Shown here: positions 54,595-64,000 of the stretch, piece by piece
Position numbering within the stretch: the first letter of the stretch is position 1
Layout of the letters: each line of letters begins with the position of its first letter
Source of the DNA: Saturnia japonica
Taxonomy: Eukaryota; Arthropoda; Insecta; Lepidoptera; Saturniidae
Reading direction: 5' to 3'
DNA: 64,000 nt
Assembly: GCA_033032175.1 (NCBI GenBank)
Contig: CM065322.1
Coordinates: 2,914,001-2,978,000 of the forward strand
Notes under the pieces: model-generated
Seen by the model: only the letters and a program-made list of their open reading frames with translations
Told to the model about the DNA's origin: nothing
Database searches by the model: none
Position numbers and translations under genes: made by a program

Positions 54595-54997
54595 AAAATA
54601 TTAGCAAAAGAAATTAGAATCTATAAGAGCTTTCAACTTCTGCACAGTTCTATCAAATAAATCAACGTTTATATCATTAACCAATTTATTCGTACTGCTA
54701 CTCACTCGAATGAAATAGGAATTTTGTCTGTAAGTAGTCCCAAAAATAGGATTATAAAATATGTTAGGGCTTCTAAAAGATGCTGCTGGTATGCGTAGGT
54801 TGATTTTGCTCAGTATCTTCGAACAGTCAATTAGGGCATTGAGTATGCACAAAAGATATGATACATCTACTATTTTTCTACGTATATGCAGCGGGAGCAT
54901 ATTAATTTTTTTTACAGCGCGAAGCTTAATCTGGTGTGATTATTTCAGATTTAAACTGTTGGTAACGAAGTAACCGCTTTTGTATTTTCTCAATGCG

Positions 54998-54998
<1 letters not shown>
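54595..54998 (-). pseudogene. LINE RT C-terminal remnant
   Basis: Minus strand: RIEKIQKRLLRYQQFKSEII just inside a (TA)n tract. Then, past one in-frame stop (TPD-stop), come MLPLHIRRKIVDVSYLLCIL, NALIDCSKILSKINLRIPAA and SSSTNKLVNDINVDLF to a stop near 54601. The pattern RIE.IQK..LRYL..., L..RR...D...L..L.N..ID..., L....N.....D.F is the C-terminal layout of Jockey-type RTs, and parallels the 20.4-kb remnant (RLENIQNKFLKFL; DMRFLYDLLNSVIDCPELL). Only about 130 residues remain. Confidence 0.75.
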
Positions 54999-55045
<47 letters not shown>

Positions 55046-55052
55046 TATATAA
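54999..55052. repeat. (TA)n microsatellite abutting a LINE remnant
   Basis: About 25 TA units with one or two interruptions. The LINE reading frame is lost exactly at this tract. The apparent poly-(IY) in the minus frame is an artefact of the tract. Confidence 0.85.
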
Positions 55053-55504
55053 TACTTTATATTGATGGCATTAAAACTTCCAAAAACTGTAGAAATGTGT
55101 TTTGTCCATGATTTTTCAACCCTCCGTAGTACTTTTGTCTCCAATGTCTTCAATTTACAGATTTCGACTCTTTACTCTTTTACAATTATAGATACATAAT
55201 TTATATAGGGAGCAGCAAAATTTAGTTAAAATAATATATGATTGACTCAAGAATCGATTAACACACCGCTCGTGGTATTCCCTTGATTGTTGGTCAGCAT
55301 CTCTTCCTTATTCAAACGCTTGTAGACAAGCAATTCATCATTAAAGAATTTAAAGTTTTCATCACCAAATAATAGCACAAAGAAATATCGCATAAAAGAA
55401 ACCGTCCTCATGTTTAAAATTTGTCGCCAATCTGATCTGTCGGACTTGAAAGCCAGTCTTCTAGCTCCTGTAAAAGAGAGAGTAAGAGAGGTAGGGCACA
55501 GAGA
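55053..55504. other. Non-coding stretch
   Basis: A 91-codon minus frame (55247-55522) overlaps the repeat to its right and has no recognisable domain. Confidence 0.4.
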
Positions 55505-55725
55505 AAGAGAGAGTTGGGGCAATCAGACTGGTGGAATCCTCCACCCTAGAGAAGATCGCAGCCAAATAAACTAATGGTGTGTTTCTGCGGTGTGTAAGGT
55601 TTCCAGAGCTCTTTGAGGTAAGCAGGTCCAAGGTCGGCAACGCGCTAGTGTAACAAGCGTCCATAGACTACGGTGGCCGCTTAACATCAAGCAGGCCGTA
55701 CGCTTGTTTGCAACCACTGACGTAT
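55505..55725 (+). repeat. Interspersed repeat family B, best copy
   Basis: TTGGGGCAATCAGACTGGTGG, CCTCCACCCTAGAGAAGATCG, TTTCTGCGGTGTGTAAGGTTT, AGAGCTCTTTGAGGTAAGCAG, AAGGTCGGCAACGCGCTAGTG, ACAAGCGTCCATAGACTACGG and CAGGCCGTACGCTTGTTTGC. All landmarks are present, in the orientation opposite to 2345-2590. Confidence 0.75.
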
Positions 55726-58700
55726 AAAAAATCTTACACCATAAACAAAAAGAGGGTGTGGATTCGATTCTATAAAACAATACATTAAAACTCAAAGTAT
55801 TTTACTATAAACATCATTTTAAAAATTGAGCGATTTTAAAATATTGACATGATGCTATATATGTGCTTATAAAAGAAATTAAACTTCATAGAGTACCTAT
55901 TAATGACATGTCCATTAAAAAATACCACTAGAATCTAGAATATGAAACTATAGTCTATGGCCTAATATAATTTATACCTATATAAACCTATTTATACCTA
56001 TACCCATATAAACAATTCATTTAACTGTCTAATACTCCAATACTAGTAATTGAGCAATTCTTTTATATATGTATATAAATATACGTGTATACTATATATA
56101 TCATTTATGATAAACAATTGACAATTATCGACTAAATGTCGATTAAGAATTTATCATTATATTTTCTATAACTATTCATAATATTTGATGGCTTCGATTC
56201 TTATTTACTAAGGACATTAAATAAATATACCATCAAAGAACATCAGCGGCAAACTGTACCCAAATTATGCCCAATAAGGGCACAACACCAGAATAGATGC
56301 CCCCACATTGATATTCTACGTTGATATATCGTCTCTTACCATGGACAATAGTCTCCCTAGTGTGAGTTTCCCCCTGCCCTCTTTTATTTAGGGTTGCCAC
56401 GTAATGACAAAATTAAAAATAAAGTATAACATATTATCATAATTTAAATAGATCTAATAAACACCTACATTATGAATGAGAAAGTTTTTTGCGATCTTTG
56501 AATACGCTTAAACAGCTTGACGGATTGTATTGAATTTTGGAAGAAAAGTCGATTGTGTTTTGGAAATGGTGGAATAGGACATAGGAATTTTTTTTAAATC
56601 ACTTTTATCATTTACTTCCAGCCAAGTGAGGAAGTGGTTAACCGTTAGTGCAATATTATATAACACAGGAGAATGAAATAAAAATAATCACTTACGTTTT
56701 GATTGTGGCAAAAAAAAACTTTTATAAACTAGAATGTCAGTATTTTGATTATGTTTAGATATAAATACCATATTATTATAGAATGGCTAATTTTACTTTC
56801 CTTATAAGTCCTTAATGTTAATAACAAATTACTTAATTTAAATTAAAATATATTTTCTTCGATTTAAATAAACACGGAAGATCTGCTCAAAATCTTCTTC
56901 ATTTTGATTACCCAAACTCAAAACAGTAATTCCTATTAAAACACTAAATATAAAATAATTATAGTTCGTAATTAATGTTGTCACGTCATTTCTTTTACTA
57001 CGATAGAAACGGTTTGCTAAGCTAGCTGAGATACTTGCTAAGAGCGCGGTTATTTGCGATGTGGTAAATGCTATTGAATTAGTGACTTTCGAAATCTGTC
57101 GCAAATCATCGTAAATGCAACTTTACTCTACTAAATGGACTGGCATTTAGGCTTATTAATTTAATTACTTACTTTACTGTAAGCCATTTATCTTATTTTC
57201 TGCAATCGATGCTCTACGTTCCTTTTCTGAAGGTAACTATTATATTTGTTCCTATAGCACGTCTTTTGATGATTAAAAAGAACTTTTAAACACCTACTTG
57301 AATGAACTAAGATAATTTAATTTTACTTACGTTAATAGTGGCAGCCCTAAGCCGTGGCAACGCCCCCCCCCCCCTTCCCCCTTAGCACGGTTGACACTCC
57401 GGTCACCCTTTACCGGTTAACGCCGCGCCTCGCCCACTGTTTCATATCGATAGAATATGAATTATTTATTATATTCATTACTAATGAAATATTTGAAGAA
57501 TTTTATAGCTTAGTGACAATATATTTATTAAGCCCATCTATAATTAACATACAATATATAATCTAAAATAATTAACAGGATTATTTAATTAAATAGGACT
57601 GATTATTACAAAAATCACTATACCATTTTTAAGTGGCTTAATTAAAAAGTTTTAAAATAACATTAGATTACATAAATAGTAACCAAATAATAAAAACATA
57701 ATTTTCTATTGGAAAAATATATTAGTCTTCTATAATGCATCCACATAATAGGAAAAAATATAAAATATGTAACTGTAAATAAACCTACAATTTGCAAAAA
57801 AAAACATTTGAAAAGGAAGGAAACTAATGACAGACAGCGGTATGTGGAAACACAAACATATAATTTGATTGTTCTACACTAATTATTTCTACAGCTTGCT
57901 TCACCCTAAGTGAACTCTTTAGCAAAGATAAATACATACTTATATTAAAAAAATTGCACTTAAGTATATTTAAATGTCGTGGGATTTCCTTGTAAACGGT
58001 AAAGTTATTAGCTTTATAGTGATTATGGAATGGTGTTTAACATTAGGGAGGGCAAATAAAGCAATTGAGAATTTTTAATTCGATAATGAAAGTAAAAGTT
58101 CTTCTTTGTGAAACATTCTCAATAAAAGCATTGAAAATGCCTCTTCACTTTAGCAATAATATTATTAGATTACACATAATATGATTATTACTGGGGCTCT
58201 ATTGAATAAATTTCTAATAACAAAAATAAATAGACTCAAATACGCATTCATAATGCTGATATTCACATTTTGTTGCAAATGCAGAAATTAATATTATATA
58301 GTTAACAAAATAAAATTGGAAGTCATTTTTTTTTTACTTTTACTGAATGATTTAAGATTTTTAGCATTAGAAAAGTTTAGTACAAGAGATTTATAACATA
58401 TAATATACACAAATTAATTCCAATTATTTTTCCATAATATGACCTTTTCATATTAATTTTTTACAATATATATAGTAAGATTAGATACATAGTCTTCTAG
58501 TAATTTCCCAATAGAATATACATTTAATGTAAACACTTATTTACGGAAAAGAATATCAATTATGACTTTTTTACTTTACTCAGTAATGATTCACCGTCAC
58601 TCCGCTACTCAACTTGGTATTAAATGCCGATGCAAAACGTAGAATCGTAAATCGATCGTGTCCCGTCTCTACGTTGTTCGATGAGTCACCCGACGATGCG

Positions 58701-59429
58701 GTAACTGCATGCTATTTACCTTTTTTTACTTTAAAGGTTTTTATTTATAATCACGTGATGTTAGCAGGATATAATACTTTCTTTGGAATTAATGAGAACT
58801 AGTTATTACTACCGACTATACCTATTATACTAGCAACTATGCCTATTATATTAGTAATAATGATAAGGTATTTTTTCAAAGTCACTTTATCTTTTTTTTT
58901 AATTACTGCTTTTCTGTTTAGTTAAGGCAAACTAAAGATAGTTAGATCAATTTATTGTTACCTACTAGTGTATCACTAAAGCTCGTGTATCAATAACAAC
59001 CCGAGTACCCGTAAATCTAGATTTCTCACTTGTAATTAAAGGTCAAATGCAGCCGTTGGTGAATGTTTCAGTTTCGATTAAATTTAGATGTCCATTTATG
59101 TTTATAGGTACAGTATTATAATATACTGGACTTATGGTCCATGCTATTTAGTTGAGCCAATACAGGAGCTGATAAATGATATATTAAGACCACTGGAACT
59201 TGGTGACCTCACCTGTTGTAAAATTCTTGGTAAAGATTAACTTTTTTGTGACGAACATGGTTATGGTTTAATATTTCTTTGATATGAAGCTAATTGTGTG
59301 TATATATATATAAGTTTTTAGATAGGTATCAGTTTAAAATCAAATGGCTGTTAAAATTGTAATAAGAAGACAGCCAGTATTATTTGTAGTGGTTTTATGT
59401 GTAAAGAGTTCAAACGTAATAAAACAATA
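55726..59429. other. Long AT-rich non-coding stretch
   Basis: Small frames at 56838-57104 (minus), 57354-57566 and 58614-58802 have no domain. A C12-13 run in a GC-rich patch at about 57343-57440 is unusual for the region. No interspersed repeat was matched within the window. Confidence 0.4.
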
Positions 59430-59545
59430 TGTGCCCGCGGCTTCGCTCGCGTGGACGATAGAAGAACGCATAACGTTTATAAAAATCATAGTTTCTCAAA
59501 ACTTTGATAACTAATTATTGAATAAAGATAATAAGGTAAGGATTA
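59430..59545 (-). repeat. Helitron-like 3' end and adjoining repeat, minus strand
   Basis: GTGCCCGCGGCTTCGCTCGCG then TGGACGATAGAAGAACGCAT and TTATAAAAATCATAGTTTCTC parallel 23940-23980 (ACGATAGAACCACGCGTGAT, TATAAAAATAGTAGTTTCTT). Confidence 0.55.
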
Positions 59546-59614
59546 AAATAAAAAAAATATCCAAAAATTTCTGCGTGATACGCGCTCATCGGGAAACCTC
59601 AATCACTGAAGCTG

Positions 59615-60235
59615 AAATCTATAGAGCGTACTCAGACTATGCTCAGACTTATCTCAACCTTAAGTTCCAAAATTGAAATTTATAGTCGCAAGCTTAGCAT
59701 TTACTCAGCTCTGCCTGAGTAAAGTTCAAGTCATCGAATTCGACGACTTACGGAAACTTGGGTATTATACGAATTAAAAAAATAGTGTGGTATAATAGTG
59801 ACGTAACAGTGATTTTATATATTTTTAAATTATCTCTATTGCTTAATTCACATTGGCTTATACTACATAGATTAGATACATACATTTGTTATTCTTGTTT
59901 TTTTGCTGTTGTTTCCCGTTATTGGTTTGAAACTTTAATCTTTTTTTAATGTACAAATAAACTGTCATTTTTACTTTAAAGTAACTTGAATATTGTACAA
60001 TTACACAATTTAAATTGTATTTTAAATAGCTTTTTAATTTTCTATACATAATTTGTGATTAATTTATATGATTTTGTTAAAAGAAATTTAACATTCCAGA
60101 TGCGGTATTGAAACGTTAATTGACAGTTAACAGACTTTTTCTCAGTTAAAGCTAAACCGACTATAAATTCGAAACCTAAGATTGCACTGACTAAATACTT
60201 AGCGAAGTTTGAGCTCGCTCTGTACATTTCAACCT
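59615..60235 (-). mobile_element. 641-bp TIR element, copy 2 (inverted, right end decayed)
   Basis: AAATCTATAGAGCGTACTCAG, ACTTATCTCAACCTTAAGTT, TTTATAGTCGCAAGCTTAGCA, TTGAAACTTTAATC, CCAGATGCGGTATTGAAACGT, TAAACCGACTATAAATTCGA and CTTAGCGAAGTTTGAGCT. In reverse complement this is collinear with 9725-10365. The last 20-25 bases of the right terminal repeat are substituted. Minus frames at 59858-60227 lie inside it. Confidence 0.7.
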
Positions 60236-61060
60236 GAGTTCAATTAATAATTTTCCTTTTTTACATGAAAAGATTATCACCTATTCTCTCATATTAAAAA
60301 GTTATTTTCATGTTAATAAAGATGTCTTCTTAGAACCCGATATGGATGTTCTAAAATGTTATACTTAAGTAGGTAAAGGTAGCCCTTTAACTAGAATTAA
60401 TATCTAATATTATGAGAGGCCCATATCACTCGTGATCATTTGATACCAAGCCAATAAGCATACCTACCACTAAATATCCAAATAACTGAAATAAATATAT
60501 CCATAAACTAAAATTATAAAGAGATTGTTTGTTTAAGTGCGCTTATCTCTGGAACTACTGGAACTATTGGATTTGAATTATTTTTTGTATTCCATAGCAT
60601 TATTTTACCAGCGTATAATTTAAAATAATTCACTGTAACATTTTCTTGTGGTATAGAATATATTGGTGTTAACCCCACCGAGGCGAGGGTTTAATTATTT
60701 TAATTTTCCTTTATCTCTACAATGCGTCCAAATAACATGATAATAAGTGCAAAGTTTATCATCATGAAATTATGTTAATGATGACGGAACTTTCATTCGT
60801 AGGTGTTAATATCCTATGCCTACTAATAATGCTCATAAATAACTTTTTAATTTTAAATACTTTTTTTCACAAAATACGTTATTGTGGCTTATGTATAAGA
60901 GATAGGTATATAGTATCGCGGACTTTTTTTTATATATAATAAGGAAAAATATTTCTTGTATAACATTGTATTTACATATCATTAACCATTACGCCAGCGC
61001 ACGCGGGTAAAGCAGCTCGGGAGCGGTATATAATTGTGTAATAATAATCTTTCAATTATG
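60236..61060. other. Non-coding, with a Helitron-like 5' fragment
   Basis: ACTAAAATTATAAAGAGATTG, TTTAAGTGCGCTTATCTCTGG and AACTACTGGAACTATTGGATT at about 60508-60575 are the left part of another Helitron-like type. The rest is AT-rich. Confidence 0.45.
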
Positions 61061-61061
61061 A

Positions 61062-61330
61062 TATTACTAGCGCTTTCTTCCAGCTTCGCTCGCTTCATAG
61101 TTATGTCCCATTCTAAATGAATTTATAAATACTAATCTTCATATATCCGTCTTCAAAAATGAAGGATTTTCATACAAACTTTAATCCCACTTTTTCCTTT
61201 ACCTTAGGTATTGAATTTCCAAAAATCCTTCCTTGTGTACAAGGAACCCGCATGTAAATTTCTTGGTCCTATCCCAAATAGTTTGGATTGTGCGTTGATA
61301 TGTCAGTCAGTCAGTCAGTTATCCTTACAT
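61062..61330 (-). repeat. Interspersed repeat, Helitron-like remnant, copy 2
   Basis: ACTAGCGCTTTCTTCCAGCTT, TCATAGTTATGTCCCATTCT, GTCTTCAAAAATGAAGGATTT, GAATTTCCAAAAATCCTTCC and GTTGATATGTCAGTCAGTCAG. This is the better-preserved partner of 590-875. The (CAGT)4 run at about 61303-61318 belongs to the element. Confidence 0.65.
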
Positions 61331-62449
61331 ATATACTATATATAATAAATATTATGTACATACTAGTTTCGCATGCGACTTCGTTCCCGCTGCTTTTGAA
61401 ATTACATAAGTTGAACTGTCGATAATTCGAAATAATTGTTATACTAACTAATACAGAAAATTCGCGGGTGTGCGCACAAGATCTGAACAACATTTGATCG
61501 CAATCGTATGAATAATTTAGGAACACATAAAGGACAAACAAATAAACAATCAGTTTTATATATGTAGATTACATATTACATTAATTTAGTCATCATTAAG
61601 GTCAAAGTCATATAAAGCAGAATTTAGTTACATGTTTCCTAAATTATAAAGTATTTATTTCTTATAACCTATGTTATTTAAGGGTAAATATTTTTTTCCC
61701 AATGACGTTTGGAGTGACCCTGTGACGGTTATACACTTCTGATGTAACAAAGGTATTCCAATTAGAGACATTTGTCTTCCGAGCGGACAAAGATGGACAT
61801 ATGGGTTTAATTAAAACAGTAAACATACCGAGAATACCAACAACTAGTAGTTGGAGCGTGAGTTTGTGAAGATTTTTGGCAGACTTAACGCAATAGTTAC
61901 TACGTTTTTATACATTGACTAAATATGCTTTGCCATTTTATCAGTATTGAATTGCTTTGGTCAAAACTCCAAAGCATTTTTACATTATTATCGTTGAAGG
62001 CTAACTTTACCCCCTACTAAAACAAAATAATAATAATAATAATTTCAAATCGTAAAGAAAAATTTCTCAAAGTTTCTAATCAACATTTTTTACAAGTTAC
62101 CTCCTTTCATATCACGAAAACAATATTTCTACGTAAGAAAAGAGAAAACACAGAATTATGGACCGCAGTGACCGTAGGGCGGGCCGATAAGGAACATTTA
62201 TTTGTTTTTTGTATTCACAAAACTGTACCGCATTATTTTTATTGAGATAATCCTTCTGATTTATTACCTTTAACTCTTAGATTTATTGCAGTAAGTTTGT
62301 GATTAGAATGTTTTTACCAATAACAAGAAACAGTGAATAGAAACGAATCTTTCTGACTCTAATACGATGTTATGGTAAATAGACATGAGTTAATACGGTA
62401 AAAAGTTAAAATATCACTTATATACATCATCTTTTCCTTTTTAGAACAA
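61331..62449. other. AT-rich non-coding stretch
   Basis: An (AAT)n tract at about 62028-62043. ACTAGTTTCGCATGCGACTTC at about 61362 is another minus-strand Helitron-like 3'-end scrap. No gene. Confidence 0.4.
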
Positions 62450-62698
62450 AACCATATGCGCTGGACTTCGGAATCATATATTTACGGTAACCTCAATCTC
62501 GATACGAATTAAAAAGTTCTCTATGACTTTATCTTTGTCGTACCGTGGAACTGTGGAACCATCTCCTGTCCAATCTGGTCCTTCCTGTCAATAGATTTCT
62601 ATTTATCGTTGGTCACCGTTGTGCTATGGCTACTATGCTTACTATCAGTAGGGTCAATTGTGCTGGGCTATTAAAAAAAGTTGTTTTGTAGAACTGGA
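62450..62698 (+). repeat. Interspersed repeat family D/C composite
   Basis: TTTACGGTAACCTCAATCTCG, TTAAAAAGTTCTCTATGAC, TTTATCTTTGTCGTACCGTGG and TCGTTGGTCACCGTTGTGCTA. It parallels 21970-22160 and 27665-27880. Confidence 0.6.
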
Positions 62699-63239
62699 GA
62701 TAATCGCTGACAGTGACGGTAAACATCGCAGAAAAACCTTGAAACAAGGGGATCCGCTGATCTGAAATTGCCAATCAAAACTCGCTTGATGACTAAACCT
62801 CTACCCAAATCAGAAGTGGGATCAGTTAGATACAATGGGAAAGTATTATATATATATTATATGTATGTGCAATATACTATATGCTGATATTCCTTTTATC
62901 AGAACTAACAATAAATAGCTTAATGGGTTGCTTTTTTTTCTTGAAACTCGCTAATCTTTGGAACTATCTATCAGATTAGGAAAAAATGTTTGCAATTCTT
63001 ACAAAAATCGTGTATAATTAAAACTTGAATAAATTCTTATTGAATGACGATAATGTGATATATTTGAAGTGAAAAATTCTTTAGCCGTGTTGAGTGATTT
63101 TTGGTAGGGGAAAAATTTATGAGTTCTTGTAACTTTCGCGTCACTGATGACCTCGACATGCTCGTAACGTATTACGCTTGCGTCAGACTAGCAACTCATA
63201 GTATAGCCACTTATGTACATGTATACGTATAAATACACT
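62699..63239. other. Non-coding stretch
   Basis: Nothing recognised with confidence. A possible family-C scrap sits at about 62700-62830. Confidence 0.35.
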
Positions 63240-63678
63240 AATAAATTGTATATACTCGACTGTATCATAAAATGCGTGTTTGGCTTTTTGGATGGGTAAA
63301 ATCTTGTAATTTCGCGTCACCGACACGCTCTGCAACTATTCAGAAAATAATGATTTAAAAATTTTAAATTCAGTTTTCACTTCTGTCGACAGGCCTTGTG
63401 ACTGCCTCTATTTTTTTTAAGCAGTATTCCAAGTATTTAAGGAATAAAACATAAAAATGATCTAAATCAGTCCAGTAGCTTTTGCGTCGTGTGCGCACAA
63501 AGGAATTATTGAGGATAGTTATAGGCTATATAATTTCATACTACAGCCCTAAGGAGTGAAGCAGGGACCATGAACATCAAAGAAGTATTGGAAGTGAGGC
63601 GATAGACTACTCGGGAATTAGAGATAGGATTAGTAGAATAAATGTAACACGGGTGAAACCGTTGGCCACATCTAATTA
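63240..63678 (+). repeat. Composite interspersed repeat with Helitron-like 3' end
   Basis: ATCTAAATCAGTCCAGTAGCT and TCGTGTGCGCACAAAGG match 24055-24095. The right end CACGGGTGAAACCGTTGGCC then ACATCTAAT is a decayed version of the GGGTGAAACC...CAGCTAGT end seen at 41510-41533. Confidence 0.5.
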
Positions 63679-63700
63679 TTATATTAAAGAAACTCTCCAG

Positions 63701-63763
63701 TTAACGTCTGATATGAGGAAGCTTTACGAACCCACTAATTTCTACAATGTTGCAGGACAAGGG
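63701..63763 (+). CDS. Candidate 63-nt internal exon of an unknown gene
   Basis: AACTCTCCAG is a plausible acceptor and GGG|GTAAGT an excellent donor. The 21 codons between them are open in phase 0 at both ends and read LTSDMRKL then YEPTNFYNVAGQG, a composition unlike the AT-driven chance frames nearby. The protein family is not recognised. It sits directly after a transposon fragment and near the window edge, so any flanking exons on the right are out of view. It may also be chance. Confidence 0.25.
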
Positions 63764-64000
63764 GTAAGTTGTACGCGATAGAGTTACAACCATCACCTAG
63801 TATTCAGCTGGGTGCTGTTAACAGAAATTCAATTATAACTTCAATTCTTGAGACTCATAGAATATATAATACACTTAATACCAGAGGAGACAACATAACA
63901 TATAATAATGGTAGGTACTAACAACAAAGACATACAATGTTCTCCAAATAATCAATATAAAATGTAAAGAACTTTTTTTTTGTCTAGTTACTTATCCATC
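63764..64000. other. Non-coding to window end
   Basis: AT-rich. No feature recognised. Confidence 0.35.

Noticed and set aside
54926..55153. Minus-strand frame with a poly-(Ile-Tyr) run
   Set aside because: The run is the translation of a (TA)n microsatellite.
57354..57566. 70-codon frame beginning with a proline run
   Set aside because: The proline run is a C-homopolymer and the remainder is AT-rich chance sequence.
1..64000. CRISPR array, bacterial operon, rRNA or endogenous viral gene
   Set aside because: No regularly spaced repeats, no Shine-Dalgarno-led gene clusters, no rRNA cores and no convincing viral capsid, envelope or polymerase frames outside LINE reverse transcriptases were seen.

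Overview
This window is nuclear DNA from an insect, most probably a moth or butterfly (Lepidoptera). The call rests on AT-rich sequence, spliced coding exons, and a dense mix of repeat types familiar from lepidopteran genomes: tRNA-derived SINEs, Helitron-like elements ending in CTAG, RTE/Jockey/CR1-type LINE remnants, MITEs and old interspersed repeats. There is no bacterial-style operon, CRISPR array, rRNA gene or convincing free-standing tRNA gene. Nearly every long open reading frame is either transposon debris or chance.

The one host gene I can support is a small spliced gene at about 27.4-29.7 kb. It encodes an 81-residue protein of the Mic10 (MICOS10/MINOS1) family: two glycine-ribbed membrane segments joined by a basic loop. 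Two exons join in frame across a 2.0-kb intron that has itself been colonised by repeats. The stop codon lies inside a perfect splice-donor sequence, so a second C-terminus using an exon near 34.5 kb is possible.

Layout. 0-2.6 kb: AT-rich DNA with a TG-rich repeat, a tRNA-like repeat and an old interspersed repeat. 2.6-6.2 kb: a Helitron-like element split by a ~3-kb broken CR1/Jockey-type LINE whose endonuclease, RT and C-terminal region are all recognisable. 6.2-9.7 kb: mostly empty AT-rich DNA. 9.7-10.4 kb: a 641-bp element with long terminal inverted repeats. 11.5-13.4 kb: a SINE, two abutting Helitron-like elements and a second SINE. 13.4-19 kb: sparse, with old LINE and SINE fragments. 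19.3-21.5 kb: a stack of three LINE remnants, all on the minus strand. 21.9-27.2 kb: interspersed repeats, including a lone 3' tail of the same LINE family seen at 3-6 kb. 27.4-29.7 kb: the Mic10-like gene. 30-41 kb: repeats and a few weak exon candidates. 41-55 kb: a small MITE, an old RT motif, more SINEs, a perfect 151-bp tandem duplication, and a LINE remnant next to a (TA)n tract. 55-64 kb: mostly AT-rich, with the second inverted copy of the 641-bp element and, close to the right edge, a candidate internal exon.

Nothing here works as a multi-gene pathway. The content of the window is a transposon record around one small mitochondrial gene.
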